From the NCBI GenBank assembly GCA_020639155.1, contig JACKHF010000002.1:434001-498000 (forward strand): 64,000 bases of DNA, given 5' to 3'. The notes beneath the pieces are model-generated. The model was given only the letters and a program-made list of their open reading frames with translations, had not been told where the DNA came from and did not search any database. Below are positions 49,749 to 58,161 of the stretch, piece by piece (position 1 is the first letter of the stretch; every line of letters begins with the position of its first letter). The stretch comes from Phycisphaeraceae bacterium. Its GTDB lineage: Bacteria > Planctomycetota > Phycisphaerae > Phycisphaerales > UBA1924. The position numbers and the translations under genes are program-made.

Positions 49749-50051
49749 CTAGCGTGTGTTAGTTTGTGTAGAGTCACCAAACCAGCGCACACGCATTGCG
49801 AGTAGAAATGCTGGTGTCACTGGGAATCCCGATGCTGACCCGATGACTGAGTCAATGCCACAGCGCGGACATTGCGCCGTAAGCGATGGCCCCTCTCGCT
49901 CATCAAGAAAATCGTGGACGTCATGTGAAGAGAAGATGCCGCAGCAGTAAAAACATCCACAGAGTTCGCTTGCGAGGATCTCCTTGCGATTGCGTATGCA
50001 GTGTGTGTGGGCAATGTCCAGATCGAAGTGTTGTTCCATACCAGTGTTCAT
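49749..50051 (-). CDS. Small zinc-finger-like cytoplasmic protein
   Basis: 100 residues (ATG 50039 also possible). CGCFYCCGIF and AQCPRCGIDSVIG supply a likely four-Cys zinc site. The ending GFPVTPAFLLAMRVRWF matches a widespread family of small 'cytoplasmic proteins' (CFYC...CPxCGIDSVI...FL..M...WF) without assigned function. Its start overlaps the barstar stop by 4 nt, so the two are translationally coupled. Confidence 0.8.
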   Translation of the reverse strand: MNTGMEQHFDLDIAHTHCIRNRKEILASELCGCFYCCGIFSSHDVHDFLDEREGPSLTAQCPRCGIDSVIGSASGFPVTPAFLLAMRVRWFGDSTQTNTR

Positions 50052-50374
50052 TTCTCAGAGAAGACAACTACCAGTGCAGCTGCCTTTCCCTCGGCGGCAT
50101 ACTCGGCGTTGACAATGTTTGTACATGTAAAGAGTTCGTCGCGAAGATCTTTCGGCATCGCTTCGGCGTTGTCGACATAGAGCGTTACCGGCTCTGTGTT
50201 TGATGCATGGATCATTGTCATGCCGTCGCCTGGATGGTGGAGCGATCGCATGCAATCAATCCACGCGTCCATGTTTCCTCCATAGAACTTTGGGAAACCG
50301 AGTGCATCAGCAAAGACGCGATGGAAAGAACGCCTGCAAGTTATCTTTGCTCCATCGATGCGGACAGTTGGCAT
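50048..50374 (-). CDS. Barstar-family (barnase inhibitor-like) protein
   Basis: 108 residues. Barstar signature: FHRVFADALGFPKFYGGNMDAWIDCMRSL, where the YGxNxDAWxD stretch forms the RNase-facing helix. The N-terminal VRIDGAKI strand and C-terminal LVVVFSEK strand complete the fold. It inhibits barnase-type RNases by blocking the active site. No barnase or other RNase gene is adjacent; only the zinc-finger protein follows, so it is an orphan immunity protein or regulates a distant RNase. Confidence 0.9.
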   Translation of the reverse strand: MPTVRIDGAKITCRRSFHRVFADALGFPKFYGGNMDAWIDCMRSLHHPGDGMTMIHASNTEPVTLYVDNAEAMPKDLRDELFTCTNIVNAEYAAEGKAAALVVVFSEK

Positions 50375-50390
50375 GGAGATGAGTGTATAC

Positions 50391-50414
50391 GAAAAACCCT
50401 CGTGGATGCGAGGG
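50391..50414 (-). terminator. Intrinsic terminator of pgk
   Basis: On the minus strand CCCTCG (50414-50409) pairs with CGAGGG (50402-50397), followed by TTTTTC. It lies about 30 nt after the pgk stop. Confidence 0.85.
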
Positions 50415-50442
50415 CTTGTTTCGGCATGAGTTTTTGAATGGG

Positions 50443-51648
50443 TTATGCATTATCCAGTAGTTCGACAGCATCGAACGGCTTGCCCTCAAGCATTTCAAGC
50501 GACGCGCCGCCGCCAGTTGAGACGTGGCTGACCTGATCGGAAAGTCCAAAGTGTTCGATTGCAGCTGCCGAGTCGCCGCCGCCGACGATGGTTGTTGCGC
50601 CGTTCTTTGTTGCGTGTGCCATCGCTTTGGCGACTGTCTTGGTGCCGATCGAGAACGGTGTCCACTCGAACACTCCCATCGGCCCGTTCCAGACGACGGT
50701 CTTCGCGTTCTCAATGATGTTTGCGTATGTTGCCTGTGTTTGTGGCCCGATGTCGAGCCCCATGAACCCGTCGGCGATCGTGTCGGTGTAGACCTCGATA
50801 TTCGCAGGCGCGTGATCGAACGAGTCGCCACAGACATGGTCCTCGGGCAGGAAGAGATCTGTGTCGAGCTTTGCCGCCAGATCGATCATGCGTTTGGCGT
50901 CATTGATGCGATCAGTCTCGACGCGCGAATCTCCGACGTGTCTGCCGAGCGCTTTCAGGAACGTGTAGGCCATGGCGCCGCCGACGAGCAGCGAATCACA
51001 TTTAGGCAGCAGGTTCTCGATCGCACCCATTTTGTCCGACACTTTCGCACCGCCGAGGATCACGACAAACGGCTTGGTCGGATTAGCAATGGCTGCGCTG
51101 AGATACTTGATCTCCTTCTCAACGAGCATGCCAACAACGCGAGGCTTGCCCTCCATTGCGCGTGGCACCGCAACCATGGATGCGTCCGTGCGATGGCATG
51201 TGCCAAACGCGTCATTGACGTAGATGTCACCATACGCGGCCAGTTTCATAGCAAAGTCCATGTCACCCGATTTTTCGCCAGCGTGATGTCGAAGGTTCTC
51301 AAGGAGGATCACATCGCCGTCACTCATTGCACTGATCGCGTTTGCTGCACCCGCGTCAATACAGTCGTTCGATGGAAACTCAACAGCAGTGCCAAGGATC
51401 TCGCCAAGGCGTTTGGCAGCGGGCGCAAGAGACGAGTCCTGCTCGTATCCCTTGCCCTTCGGCCTGCCGAGATGGCTCATAAGGATTGCCTTCCCGCCGC
51501 GATCAATGATCGAGCGGATGGTCGGAACCGCTGCGCGAATGCGCTGGTCGTCCTGAATGGAGCCATTCTCCATGGGGACGTTGAAATCCACGCGAACAAG
51601 AACACGTTTGCCTTTGACATCCGTGCGAGCGATGGTCTGTTTATTCAT
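50443..51648 (-). CDS. pgk: Phosphoglycerate kinase
   Basis: 401 residues, the normal length. Signature RVLVRVDFNVPMENG near the start, SHLGRPKG (about 59-66), VNDAFGTCHRTDASM, LGGAKVSDKMGAIENLLPKCD (blocks), NGPMGVFEW, and the C-terminal TIVGGGDSAAAIEHFG and STGGGASLEML. It converts 1,3-bisphosphoglycerate and ADP to 3-phosphoglycerate and ATP in glycolysis. It lies 25 nt after atpH on the same strand, so it probably shares the ATP-synthase transcript; that linkage is unusual. Confidence 0.97.
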   Translation of the reverse strand: MNKQTIARTDVKGKRVLVRVDFNVPMENGSIQDDQRIRAAVPTIRSIIDRGGKAILMSHLGRPKGKGYEQDSSLAPAAKRLGEILGTAVEFPSNDCIDAGAANAISAMSDGDVILLENLRHHAGEKSGDMDFAMKLAAYGDIYVNDAFGTCHRTDASMVAVPRAMEGKPRVVGMLVEKEIKYLSAAIANPTKPFVVILGGAKVSDKMGAIENLLPKCDSLLVGGAMAYTFLKALGRHVGDSRVETDRINDAKRMIDLAAKLDTDLFLPEDHVCGDSFDHAPANIEVYTDTIADGFMGLDIGPQTQATYANIIENAKTVVWNGPMGVFEWTPFSIGTKTVAKAMAHATKNGATTIVGGGDSAAAIEHFGLSDQVSHVSTGGGASLEMLEGKPFDAVELLDNA

Positions 51649-51673
51649 GGCAGCCTCGTGGGTTGAGGATGGA

Positions 51674-52294
51674 TCAGTCGTCGATGTGGCCTTCGATGGC
51701 CTTGTTGATATTTGTACGAAGCGAACTCAGGCCTTGTTCTTTAAGCTGATCGCCCATCCGGCGCAGGCGTGTTGCGACAGACGAGTCAATGAGCTGATCA
51801 CCGATGCGCAGGCGGATGCCACCGATCATGGATGAGTCGGTGTAGGGATGCACAATGACTTCCTTGTTGAGCCGATTTCGCAGTTGTGACTTGAGTGCTT
51901 CCAGCGCCTCGGCGCTGATGGTTGCTGGTGTGTACACATCCACTTCTACACGGCCGAAGTGCTCTTGCACGATGACGTCGAGTGCGCGGACAATCGCGGG
52001 AAGATTGGAGAGTCGGCCCTTGTCGTTGAGCACAAGGAGGAAGTTGAGCACCAGCGATGAGACATTGCCGGTGAGCATGGTTTTCAGGGATGCCGCACGT
52101 TTTTCCGTTGGAAGGGCGAGGCTGGCAAGGAACTCATTGAACTGGGCATCCTTGCGAGCAATCTCCAGCACACCCTCCAACTGGGCAAGGACAGATTCTG
52201 CCTCGATCTCGCCACCAGCATCGCGTGCGAGTTCGAACAACGCATTCGCGTAGGTGTTTGCAACAATGTCCGGTTCTGATTCGATCAGTGGCAT
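51674..52294 (-). CDS. atpH: ATP synthase F1 delta subunit
   Basis: 206 residues. N-terminal six-helix domain with ANTYANALFELARDAG. The C-terminal part has LSNLPAIVRALDVIVQEHFGRVEVDVYTPATIS and the closing IGGIRLRIGDQLIDSSVATRLRRMGDQL, the strongest OSCP/delta signature. It links F1 to the peripheral stalk. Start at ATG 52294, 45 nt after atpF. atpA, which normally follows, is replaced by pgk. Confidence 0.93.
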   Translation of the reverse strand: MPLIESEPDIVANTYANALFELARDAGGEIEAESVLAQLEGVLEIARKDAQFNEFLASLALPTEKRAASLKTMLTGNVSSLVLNFLLVLNDKGRLSNLPAIVRALDVIVQEHFGRVEVDVYTPATISAEALEALKSQLRNRLNKEVIVHPYTDSSMIGGIRLRIGDQLIDSSVATRLRRMGDQLKEQGLSSLRTNINKAIEGHIDD

Positions 52295-52339
52295 GGTGAG
52301 TTCCGTGAGGTTCGAGGCGTGATCCGAACAACCGAAAGA

Positions 52340-53098
52340 TCAGTTGGTGCGGGATATCGACTGGAGTTCTGCGAGCGACTCATCAACCAGACGCTGATGG
52401 TCAGCGGCTGAGAGTTCCCGCTGCAGGATCTTTCCGGCAATCTTCGTTGCGAGTGTTGACGCCTCGTTGTAAATATCCGCGACAGCGGCACGGCGAGCGG
52501 AATCGATGTCGCGACGTGCCTTGTCCTTCATCGCAGCGAGTTCCTGATCGGCCTTTGCCTTCAGTTCAGCTGCGTAGGTTGCCTGCTGAGCACGAGTCTC
52601 CTCAAGCATCTGCTTTGCTTCAGCACGAGCTTCAGCGAGCGATTTTTCGTACTCAACGAGTGCTTCCTTGGCCTGGATACGCGCGTTCTCAGCCGCCTTG
52701 ATCTCATCACGGAACTTGGACTCGCGATCGGAAAGTCCCTTTTCGATCTTTGGCCAGATCTTTGTAGCGAATACGAAGAAGACAACGCCGAACGCGATCA
52801 ACGCGGTGATCGCGGTCCACATGGCTTCCTTGGGCTTTGCAATTGGGCTGGCGGCTCCATGCTCATCGTGCCCGCTGGCAGCGTGCTCGTCATTGTGACC
52901 CGATTCTTCCTGATGCCCTGGTTCGGCATGAGCAGGAGTTGATTCGCCGTGGTTTTCCGGTTGAGCGTGTGTGGTTTCTTCACCGTGCTCGCCCTGTGCG
53001 GATGCGACTGGCGTGAGGACCACGCTGAGCGTCATTACGCATACGCATGTGAGGAGAAAACGAATGAGTGGAAGACGTTGTGTTGTCATCGAGGACAT
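52340..53098 (-). CDS. atpF: ATP synthase F0 subunit b with signal peptide and His-rich extension
   Basis: 252 residues against about 160 usual. GGAG lies 10 nt upstream of ATG 53098. An N-terminal signal-like segment (RFLLTCVCVMTLSVVLTPVASA) is followed by a His/Glu-rich spacer (residues about 33-80, nine His). Then come the single membrane helix (MWTAITALIAFGVVFFVFATKIWP) and the long stalk helix (SDRESKFRDEIKAAENARIQ..., ARAEAKQMLEETRAQQATYAAELKAKADQEL in blocks). It forms the peripheral stalk. The exported His-rich segment is unusual and could bind metal. Confidence 0.93.
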   Translation of the reverse strand: MSSMTTQRLPLIRFLLTCVCVMTLSVVLTPVASAQGEHGEETTHAQPENHGESTPAHAEPGHQEESGHNDEHAASGHDEHGAASPIAKPKEAMWTAITALIAFGVVFFVFATKIWPKIEKGLSDRESKFRDEIKAAENARIQAKEALVEYEKSLAEARAEAKQMLEETRAQQATYAAELKAKADQELAAMKDKARRDIDSARRAAVADIYNEASTLATKIAGKILQRELSAADHQRLVDESLAELQSISRTN

Positions 53099-53257
53099 GG
53101 ATTTGTGTCTCCGAACGGTGGGACCGACATTCGAGTATGCGATCCAGCTATGTCATAGCTGTCTCGCGATTCGAGCCAAAGCCGACTCGCCCGTGTCCGG
53201 ACGAATCGGTACGTTGCACATTGTGGCTGAAAGATCATGCGATCTCAGCCCTCGGCT

Positions 53258-53557
53258 TCAGAGAGCCGCAAGCAGACCGACGACAACTGCGAACAGCGTC
53301 GCACCTTCGACGAGAGCCGCTGTCAGAATCATGTTGGTGACGATGGGGCCTGAGGCTTCCGGCTGGCGGGCGATGGATTCGACCGCACCCTTACCGATCA
53401 GACCGATGCCAAGACCACCGCCGATGACAGCGAGGCCGGCACCCATTGCGGCGAGACCCTTGCCAACGCCGTCAAACGCGCCTGCCTGCGCCATGGCTGC
53501 GACGGGTGCTGCTGCGATTGTGCCGAAGGCGAGCATAAGAGACTTGGTTGTGATCAT
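53258..53557 (-). CDS. atpE: ATP synthase F0 subunit c
   Basis: 99 residues, with an N-terminal signal-like segment (TKSLMLAFGTIAAAPVAAMAQA) ahead of the two-helix hairpin. Helix 1 is GLAAMGAGLAVIGGGLGIGLIG, with the loop RQPE; helix 2 holds the ion-binding Glu in ALVEGATLF (about residue 84). It forms the c-ring rotor. The Ala/Gly pattern of helix 1 without an extra Gln or Glu favours proton rather than sodium use, but this is tentative. It lies between atpB and atpF as in the standard order. Confidence 0.95.
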   Translation of the reverse strand: MITTKSLMLAFGTIAAAPVAAMAQAGAFDGVGKGLAAMGAGLAVIGGGLGIGLIGKGAVESIARQPEASGPIVTNMILTAALVEGATLFAVVVGLLAAL

Positions 53558-53711
53558 GGCTTTCTTTCTTCCTTAAACTCAGAACGAACCGTGAACGTGG
53601 GACTGTTGTCTGCCGCGAGGAGAACCCAGGGCCCGGTGGCCGAGCGTTCCCGATTGTCGAAAGCACCAACCCCTCCCCGCGGCGAACGGGCCGATCGGTG
53701 CGATTGCTGTT

Positions 53712-54617
53712 TTACGCCGCGTGCGCGTGCGTGTGATGATCGTCATGTTCGTGATCATGATCGCCGTGATGCGACAACATGGAGATGAACACGGCTGTCA
53801 GGAACATGAAAACAAATGCCTGCAGGAAGGCAACAAACAACTCAAGGAAATAGATTGCAATCACACCAATCGCTGAGACGAGTGAGATCGGTGCACCGAG
53901 CACATTGCCCTTCTCAAGCAGCATGACAATGCCCGCACCAGCGAACATCAGCAGCGTTGCGACAAGTGTGTGGCCAGCTGTCATGTTGGCGAACAAACGA
54001 ATGGCGAGCGCCACAGGCTTAATGAAGATACCGGCAACCTCAATGGTCACCATAAGCGGCCATAGAGCAACCGGCGCATCGGCAGTCAGATGCTTGAGAT
54101 ACCCACCAATACCAAGTTCCTTGATACCTGCGATGTTGATCACAAGACCGGCGACAAGAGCCAGAATACCCGTGACGTAGATGCTTTGCGTGGCAGTGCC
54201 ACCGATCCATGCGGTATGCATGTCGCCACCTGTGAAGTGGTTAAAAAGCATATTGAGGTCAAGCAGCGGTACAAGTCCGAGGAGGTTGTTCATCAGGATA
54301 AAGAAGAACAACGCCCAAAGGAACGGCATGAACGTCTTTGTGCGTTCCCCGAGCAGCGGCTTGACCATCTCGTCACGCAGATAGATTGCAATGACCTCGA
54401 TCATTGATGCAAACGAGTTTTTTGCGAGATACCGGTCGTTGCCTTCGGACTCGGGGCCGGTGCCGATCTTGTTCGCGACATACATCCCGAGCACTATAAG
54501 AAGGACAGCTGCGATGACGATGTTCGTCTGATTCGCGGTCCACACCCACCAACCGCCTATCTCAAGCGCCTTGTGGTTAATGATGTGTTCGATTGGGCTT
54601 GCTGCCAACGTGAACAT
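53712..54617 (-). CDS. atpB: ATP synthase F0 subunit a with His-rich C terminus
   Basis: 301 residues with about six membrane segments. The essential Arg is in IKPVALAIRLFANMTAGH (about residue 213). FLELFVAFLQAFVFMFLTAVFI is the last, conserved helix. The end SHHGDHDHEHDDHHTHAHAA has nine His in 20 residues and is absent from typical subunit a. It forms the proton channel with the c-ring. Confidence 0.95.
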   Translation of the reverse strand: MFTLAASPIEHIINHKALEIGGWWVWTANQTNIVIAAVLLIVLGMYVANKIGTGPESEGNDRYLAKNSFASMIEVIAIYLRDEMVKPLLGERTKTFMPFLWALFFFILMNNLLGLVPLLDLNMLFNHFTGGDMHTAWIGGTATQSIYVTGILALVAGLVINIAGIKELGIGGYLKHLTADAPVALWPLMVTIEVAGIFIKPVALAIRLFANMTAGHTLVATLLMFAGAGIVMLLEKGNVLGAPISLVSAIGVIAIYFLELFVAFLQAFVFMFLTAVFISMLSHHGDHDHEHDDHHTHAHAA

Positions 54618-54662
54618 GCGAAATGGATCCTTCCGAAACGAACAGCCTCAAATCAGGTTCAA

Positions 54663-55220
54663 TCAGGCAGCCTGCTCATCTGCACGCTGTGTGCTGCCAG
54701 ATTCCGATCGAAACGAACGAACAGCATCATCTTCGGATGGTGCAGCATCAGTGTGTGTGTATGTGTGTGTCGATGTTGTCGGCTGGCTTGACGATGCGGA
54801 CATCAACATCACTGTCTCTGCGATCAGCATGCACAAACCGGTGACAAGGAATGATGCCCAGAACGGCACCTTGTCTGGCTCAGCAAGCAAATAAACCGCA
54901 AGAGCCAGAGCCACCGATGAGAGCATTCGGCTTGCGCCACCAACCAGACAAATTAACGTGAAAGTTCCATGTGAGGTGGCTTGGGCACGGATACCGGTCA
55001 GCAGGGTCAAGCCAATAATTGTGCCAACGACTGATGGTGCGATAGCTGCTAATGCGGAAACAGGATCTGCACTCGGCATGGCACCAAGAATGACACCAGC
55101 AGTTGCAAGGGGAACTGCAAATGACAGTCCAACCAGCACAAGCGCAAGCTTCCTGATGTTGACCCGACCCGGGCCAGCATGAGGTGTGGAGGGTTGCTGG
55201 TGCGATCCTGCTGTCTGCAT
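54663..55220 (-). CDS. AtpI-like membrane protein at the head of the ATP synthase operon
   Basis: 185 residues with four hydrophobic segments (LALVLVGLSFAVPLATAGVIL, SVVGTIIGLTLLTGI, LSSVALALAVYLLA, FWASFLVTGLCMLIAETVMLMS) and polar, Ser/Thr/His-rich ends. Position immediately upstream of atpB and the four-helix layout fit AtpI-type assembly proteins, but sequence resemblance is weak, so the name is positional. Its start is divergent from the polyprenyl synthase, 288 bp apart. Confidence 0.65.
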   Translation of the reverse strand: MQTAGSHQQPSTPHAGPGRVNIRKLALVLVGLSFAVPLATAGVILGAMPSADPVSALAAIAPSVVGTIIGLTLLTGIRAQATSHGTFTLICLVGGASRMLSSVALALAVYLLAEPDKVPFWASFLVTGLCMLIAETVMLMSASSSQPTTSTHTYTHTDAAPSEDDAVRSFRSESGSTQRADEQAA

Positions 55221-55508
55221 AACCTCGACTTTCAGGGTGCGTTCACGGTTTTTGTGGGCTTTGAATCCCGTATCAATGACAAACCGGCCAGCCAGAACGG
55301 AGGCTCACCGAAGGGCCACAAGGATAGCGTGCAAGCACCCTGACGGCGAGTTTTTCGTCAGGAAAAGGGTGCGGGTCTGACCAACTCAGCGTGCCGAACC
55401 GAGTGCAATCCCAGGGAGCCGTCTCAGCCGACAGACTGCCCAGATAAAGAACGAAATCTGTCGGGCAGATTTCACTCAAGGCTGAAACCACACCTACTGT
55501 TTTCAAGA

Positions 55509-56591
55509 ATGAGTGAAACTTCCGCCATCCCAGCATCGCCCAGACAGCGGGCCGGATTCGAGGTGCAAGCCCCTTGCTCGTCGCCGGGAGTGGCACTCTC
55601 GGACCGAATCGCAGCAGGGCTGGCCCGTGTTTCAGATCTAATGGAAGCAGAACTCGCCTCGACCAGCCCTGTTGTTGGGACGGTGATTGGTCATCTGGCC
55701 CGGTACCGAGGCAAGATGCTCCGCCCGACGCTGGTGCTGACTTTCGCCGAACTAGCGGACGATCGCTCGCAGATATCAGAGGACTCAATCCGTCTGGCTG
55801 CGGTGTGCGAGATGGTCCATCTGGCGACGCTGGTCCATGACGATGTGCTCGATGCCGCGCAGACACGCCGCGGTGGTCCATCAATCAACGCTCGCCACGG
55901 CAACGAGACTGCGGTGCTGCTCGGTGATCTGCTGTTCTCACGCGCATACGCGCTCTGCGCCCGCGTGCAATCACCCGACAGTGAACGCCCTTATGCGGAA
56001 CTGATGGGTGATATTGCTGCGACCATGTGCGAGGGGGAACTGCTCCAACTCCATCATCGGAACGATCAGCGTGTGGCGCGCGAAACATACTTTGACATTG
56101 TCAACGCCAAGACCGCAGGGTTGATCGGGCTGTCGTGCAGATTCGGCGCGGTGGCAGCAATGCCACACGACAGCGAAACATGCGATCGCGTCGAACGCAT
56201 CGGCAGGTTGCTTGGTGCAGCGTTCCAGATTCAGGATGACATCCTCGATCTGACCAGCACCGAAGATACACTCGGAAAGCCAACAGGCAAGGACCTTGGC
56301 TGTGGCACATTCACATTGCCATTGATCCTCTATCTGCACAGTGCATTAGACCACGATCGCAACGTGTGCAACTCACTCATCGAGCGCATGGCAGACGAAC
56401 CTTCGGTTGCGCATGCGGCACGAACACAACTCGTGTCTTTGCTCGAATCGTCTGGCGCGATGGCCAGCGCCCGCAATGAAGCGCAGAAGCTCGTCACCGA
56501 AGCAGCCGCAGACATCAGCAGATTCCCGGTGTCAGAAGCACGCACAGCATTGCTTGCTATGGCACAGCAGGTGCTGGATCGGGCTAGGTAG
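55509..56591 (+). CDS. Polyprenyl diphosphate synthase
   Basis: 360 residues. Trans-prenyltransferase motifs: GKMLRPTLVL, first Asp-rich LVHDDVLDAAQTRRGGPS (about 120-137), GDLLFSRAY, and second Asp-rich FQIQDDILDLTS (about 240-250) followed by GKPTGKDLGCGTFTLP. It elongates allylic diphosphates with IPP, supplying quinone side chains or another long prenyl chain. Length and motif spacing fit octaprenyl/solanesyl-type enzymes; chain length is not readable from sequence alone. A TACTGT lies 8 nt before the ATG and no Shine-Dalgarno is seen, again suggesting a leaderless start. Confidence 0.93.
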   Translation: MSETSAIPASPRQRAGFEVQAPCSSPGVALSDRIAAGLARVSDLMEAELASTSPVVGTVIGHLARYRGKMLRPTLVLTFAELADDRSQISEDSIRLAAVCEMVHLATLVHDDVLDAAQTRRGGPSINARHGNETAVLLGDLLFSRAYALCARVQSPDSERPYAELMGDIAATMCEGELLQLHHRNDQRVARETYFDIVNAKTAGLIGLSCRFGAVAAMPHDSETCDRVERIGRLLGAAFQIQDDILDLTSTEDTLGKPTGKDLGCGTFTLPLILYLHSALDHDRNVCNSLIERMADEPSVAHAARTQLVSLLESSGAMASARNEAQKLVTEAAADISRFPVSEARTALLAMAQQVLDRAR

Positions 56592-56798
56592 CTTCATCCT
56601 TGATGCATTCCTCGTTTGGTATGTAGCAAGGTGTTTGACCACAGGCCAATATGTTCAACGTGAAGACGTGGGCTATGCGGTCCGTTTGGAATCGGTTGCT
56701 CCTAGTACATACAGATTGACAACAGGCGTGTTTTCCAGTACTTTGCTATGGTTCACTAGGGAGCCACACAAGAGAGCGACTCGAAAGTTGAGAGAGAT

Positions 56799-58019
56799 AT
56801 GATCTCAAAGCAGCTAGTTATCGTCGCCGCACTCGCGGGCTTCACCACCAGTGTCCACGCGCAGTGGACGGTCACAAACCTACACCCACCGGGCTTGTCA
56901 AGCGGGTGGCAATCTGAGGCTTTGGCTATCAGTGGCGGACAGCAGGTAGGATTAGTGTTTGGAGGATCTGGGGTCGGTCGTGCCATTCTGTGGAGCGGCT
57001 CGGCTGCCTCGTGGATCGACCTGAGTCCGCCTGGTTCGAGTTGGTCACGGGCTGTTGCTGTGAGCGGTGGACAGCAGGTAGGGTCAGCCACTATTGGGAA
57101 TACTCGCGCCGGCTTGTGGAACGGCACAGCCGCCTCGTGGGTTGACTTACACCCGACCGCGACGACCGGCACGATAAATGCATACTCCGGGGCGATTGCA
57201 ACTAGCGGCGGGCAGCAAGTGGGCTTTGTCGCTATTCGGAAGGCGGGGGCTCCAGGCATTTCGGGTGTGCCGCACGCCAGCCTGTGGAGCGGGTCGGCCG
57301 AGTCGTGGGTTGATCTGCACCCGGCTGGCGCGGATGCGTCTGCTGCCTATGGCATCAGTGGCGGGCAGCAGGCGGGGCTAGTCGCGTTGGGTGGTGTGGT
57401 CCGCGCCAGTCTATGGAGCGGGACGGCCGAATCTTGGGTTGACTTGAACCCGACCAACTCGACGTGGTCTAGGGCCGAAGCGATCAGCGACGGGCAGCAG
57501 GCGGGCTGGGTCGTGGTGGACGACGTCACCCGCGCCAGTCTGTGGAGTGGGTCGGCCGAATCTTGGGTTGATCTCAATCCTGAAAGTTCGACGCTGTCCC
57601 GGGCCTATGCCACCAATGGCGAACATCAAGCGGGGTACGTTGAAGTGGCTGGGGTGTTTCGTGCCAGTCTGTGGAGTGGCACAGCAGCCTCGTGGATCGA
57701 TCTGCACGCCTTTCTGCCGGTTGAGTTCAGCTCAAGTCAGGCCAGAGGCATCTCCAATGACGGTGTAACACTCTCTGTCGTTGGCTTCGGTTTCAACTCC
57801 GTGACTCAACGCGAAGAAGCCCTGCTCTGGACGATGCCACTGCCATCCGCATGCTACGCAGATTGCGATGAGAACGGCACGCTTGACACATTCGATTACA
57901 TCTGCTTTGGCAATGCTTACGTAGCGAACGAGCCGTACGCAGATTGCGATGGTGATGGCGACTTTGATATCTTCGACTACATCTGCTTCGGCAATGCATA
58001 TGCGGCCGGGTGTCCGTGA
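56799..58019 (+). CDS. Secreted tandem-repeat protein with GC-type dockerin domain
   Basis: 406 residues with a signal peptide (MISKQLVIVAALAGFTTSVHA). Residues 25-335 are seven repeats of about 45 residues: 'SxAxAISxGQQxGxVxxxxxxRASLWSGxAxSWVDLxP', a beta-propeller-like arrangement of the HAF class. Variation is mainly in the xxG-xxR loop. The C terminus has two complete dockerin repeats, CYADCDENG...FDYICFGNAY and YADCDGDG...FDYICFGNAYAAGCP, with full DxDxDG-type calcium loops. Surface attachment is inferred. GAGAGAT before the ATG may be the ribosome-binding site. Confidence 0.9.
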   Translation: MISKQLVIVAALAGFTTSVHAQWTVTNLHPPGLSSGWQSEALAISGGQQVGLVFGGSGVGRAILWSGSAASWIDLSPPGSSWSRAVAVSGGQQVGSATIGNTRAGLWNGTAASWVDLHPTATTGTINAYSGAIATSGGQQVGFVAIRKAGAPGISGVPHASLWSGSAESWVDLHPAGADASAAYGISGGQQAGLVALGGVVRASLWSGTAESWVDLNPTNSTWSRAEAISDGQQAGWVVVDDVTRASLWSGSAESWVDLNPESSTLSRAYATNGEHQAGYVEVAGVFRASLWSGTAASWIDLHAFLPVEFSSSQARGISNDGVTLSVVGFGFNSVTQREEALLWTMPLPSACYADCDENGTLDTFDYICFGNAYVANEPYADCDGDGDFDIFDYICFGNAYAAGCP

Positions 58020-58161
58020 CGACGTAGTTCCCAAAGATTTAGCGCCGGGTATTAGGGTGTTCGTGTGGCATGGACATGCTGCATGCTGTTACGTGAACAC
58101 ACTGCACGTCCGACATGCGTAAGATCACGCCCCAAACCACACCCTTTCCATCGGAGCACCC

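Noticed and set aside
50524..51666. 380-codon plus-strand frame across pgk
   Set aside because: Antisense to pgk, Cys/His/Arg-rich and without family resemblance.
55273..55884. 203-codon minus-strand frame over the polyprenyl synthase start
   Set aside because: Antisense shadow, Pro/Ser/Arg-rich, no ribosome-binding site.
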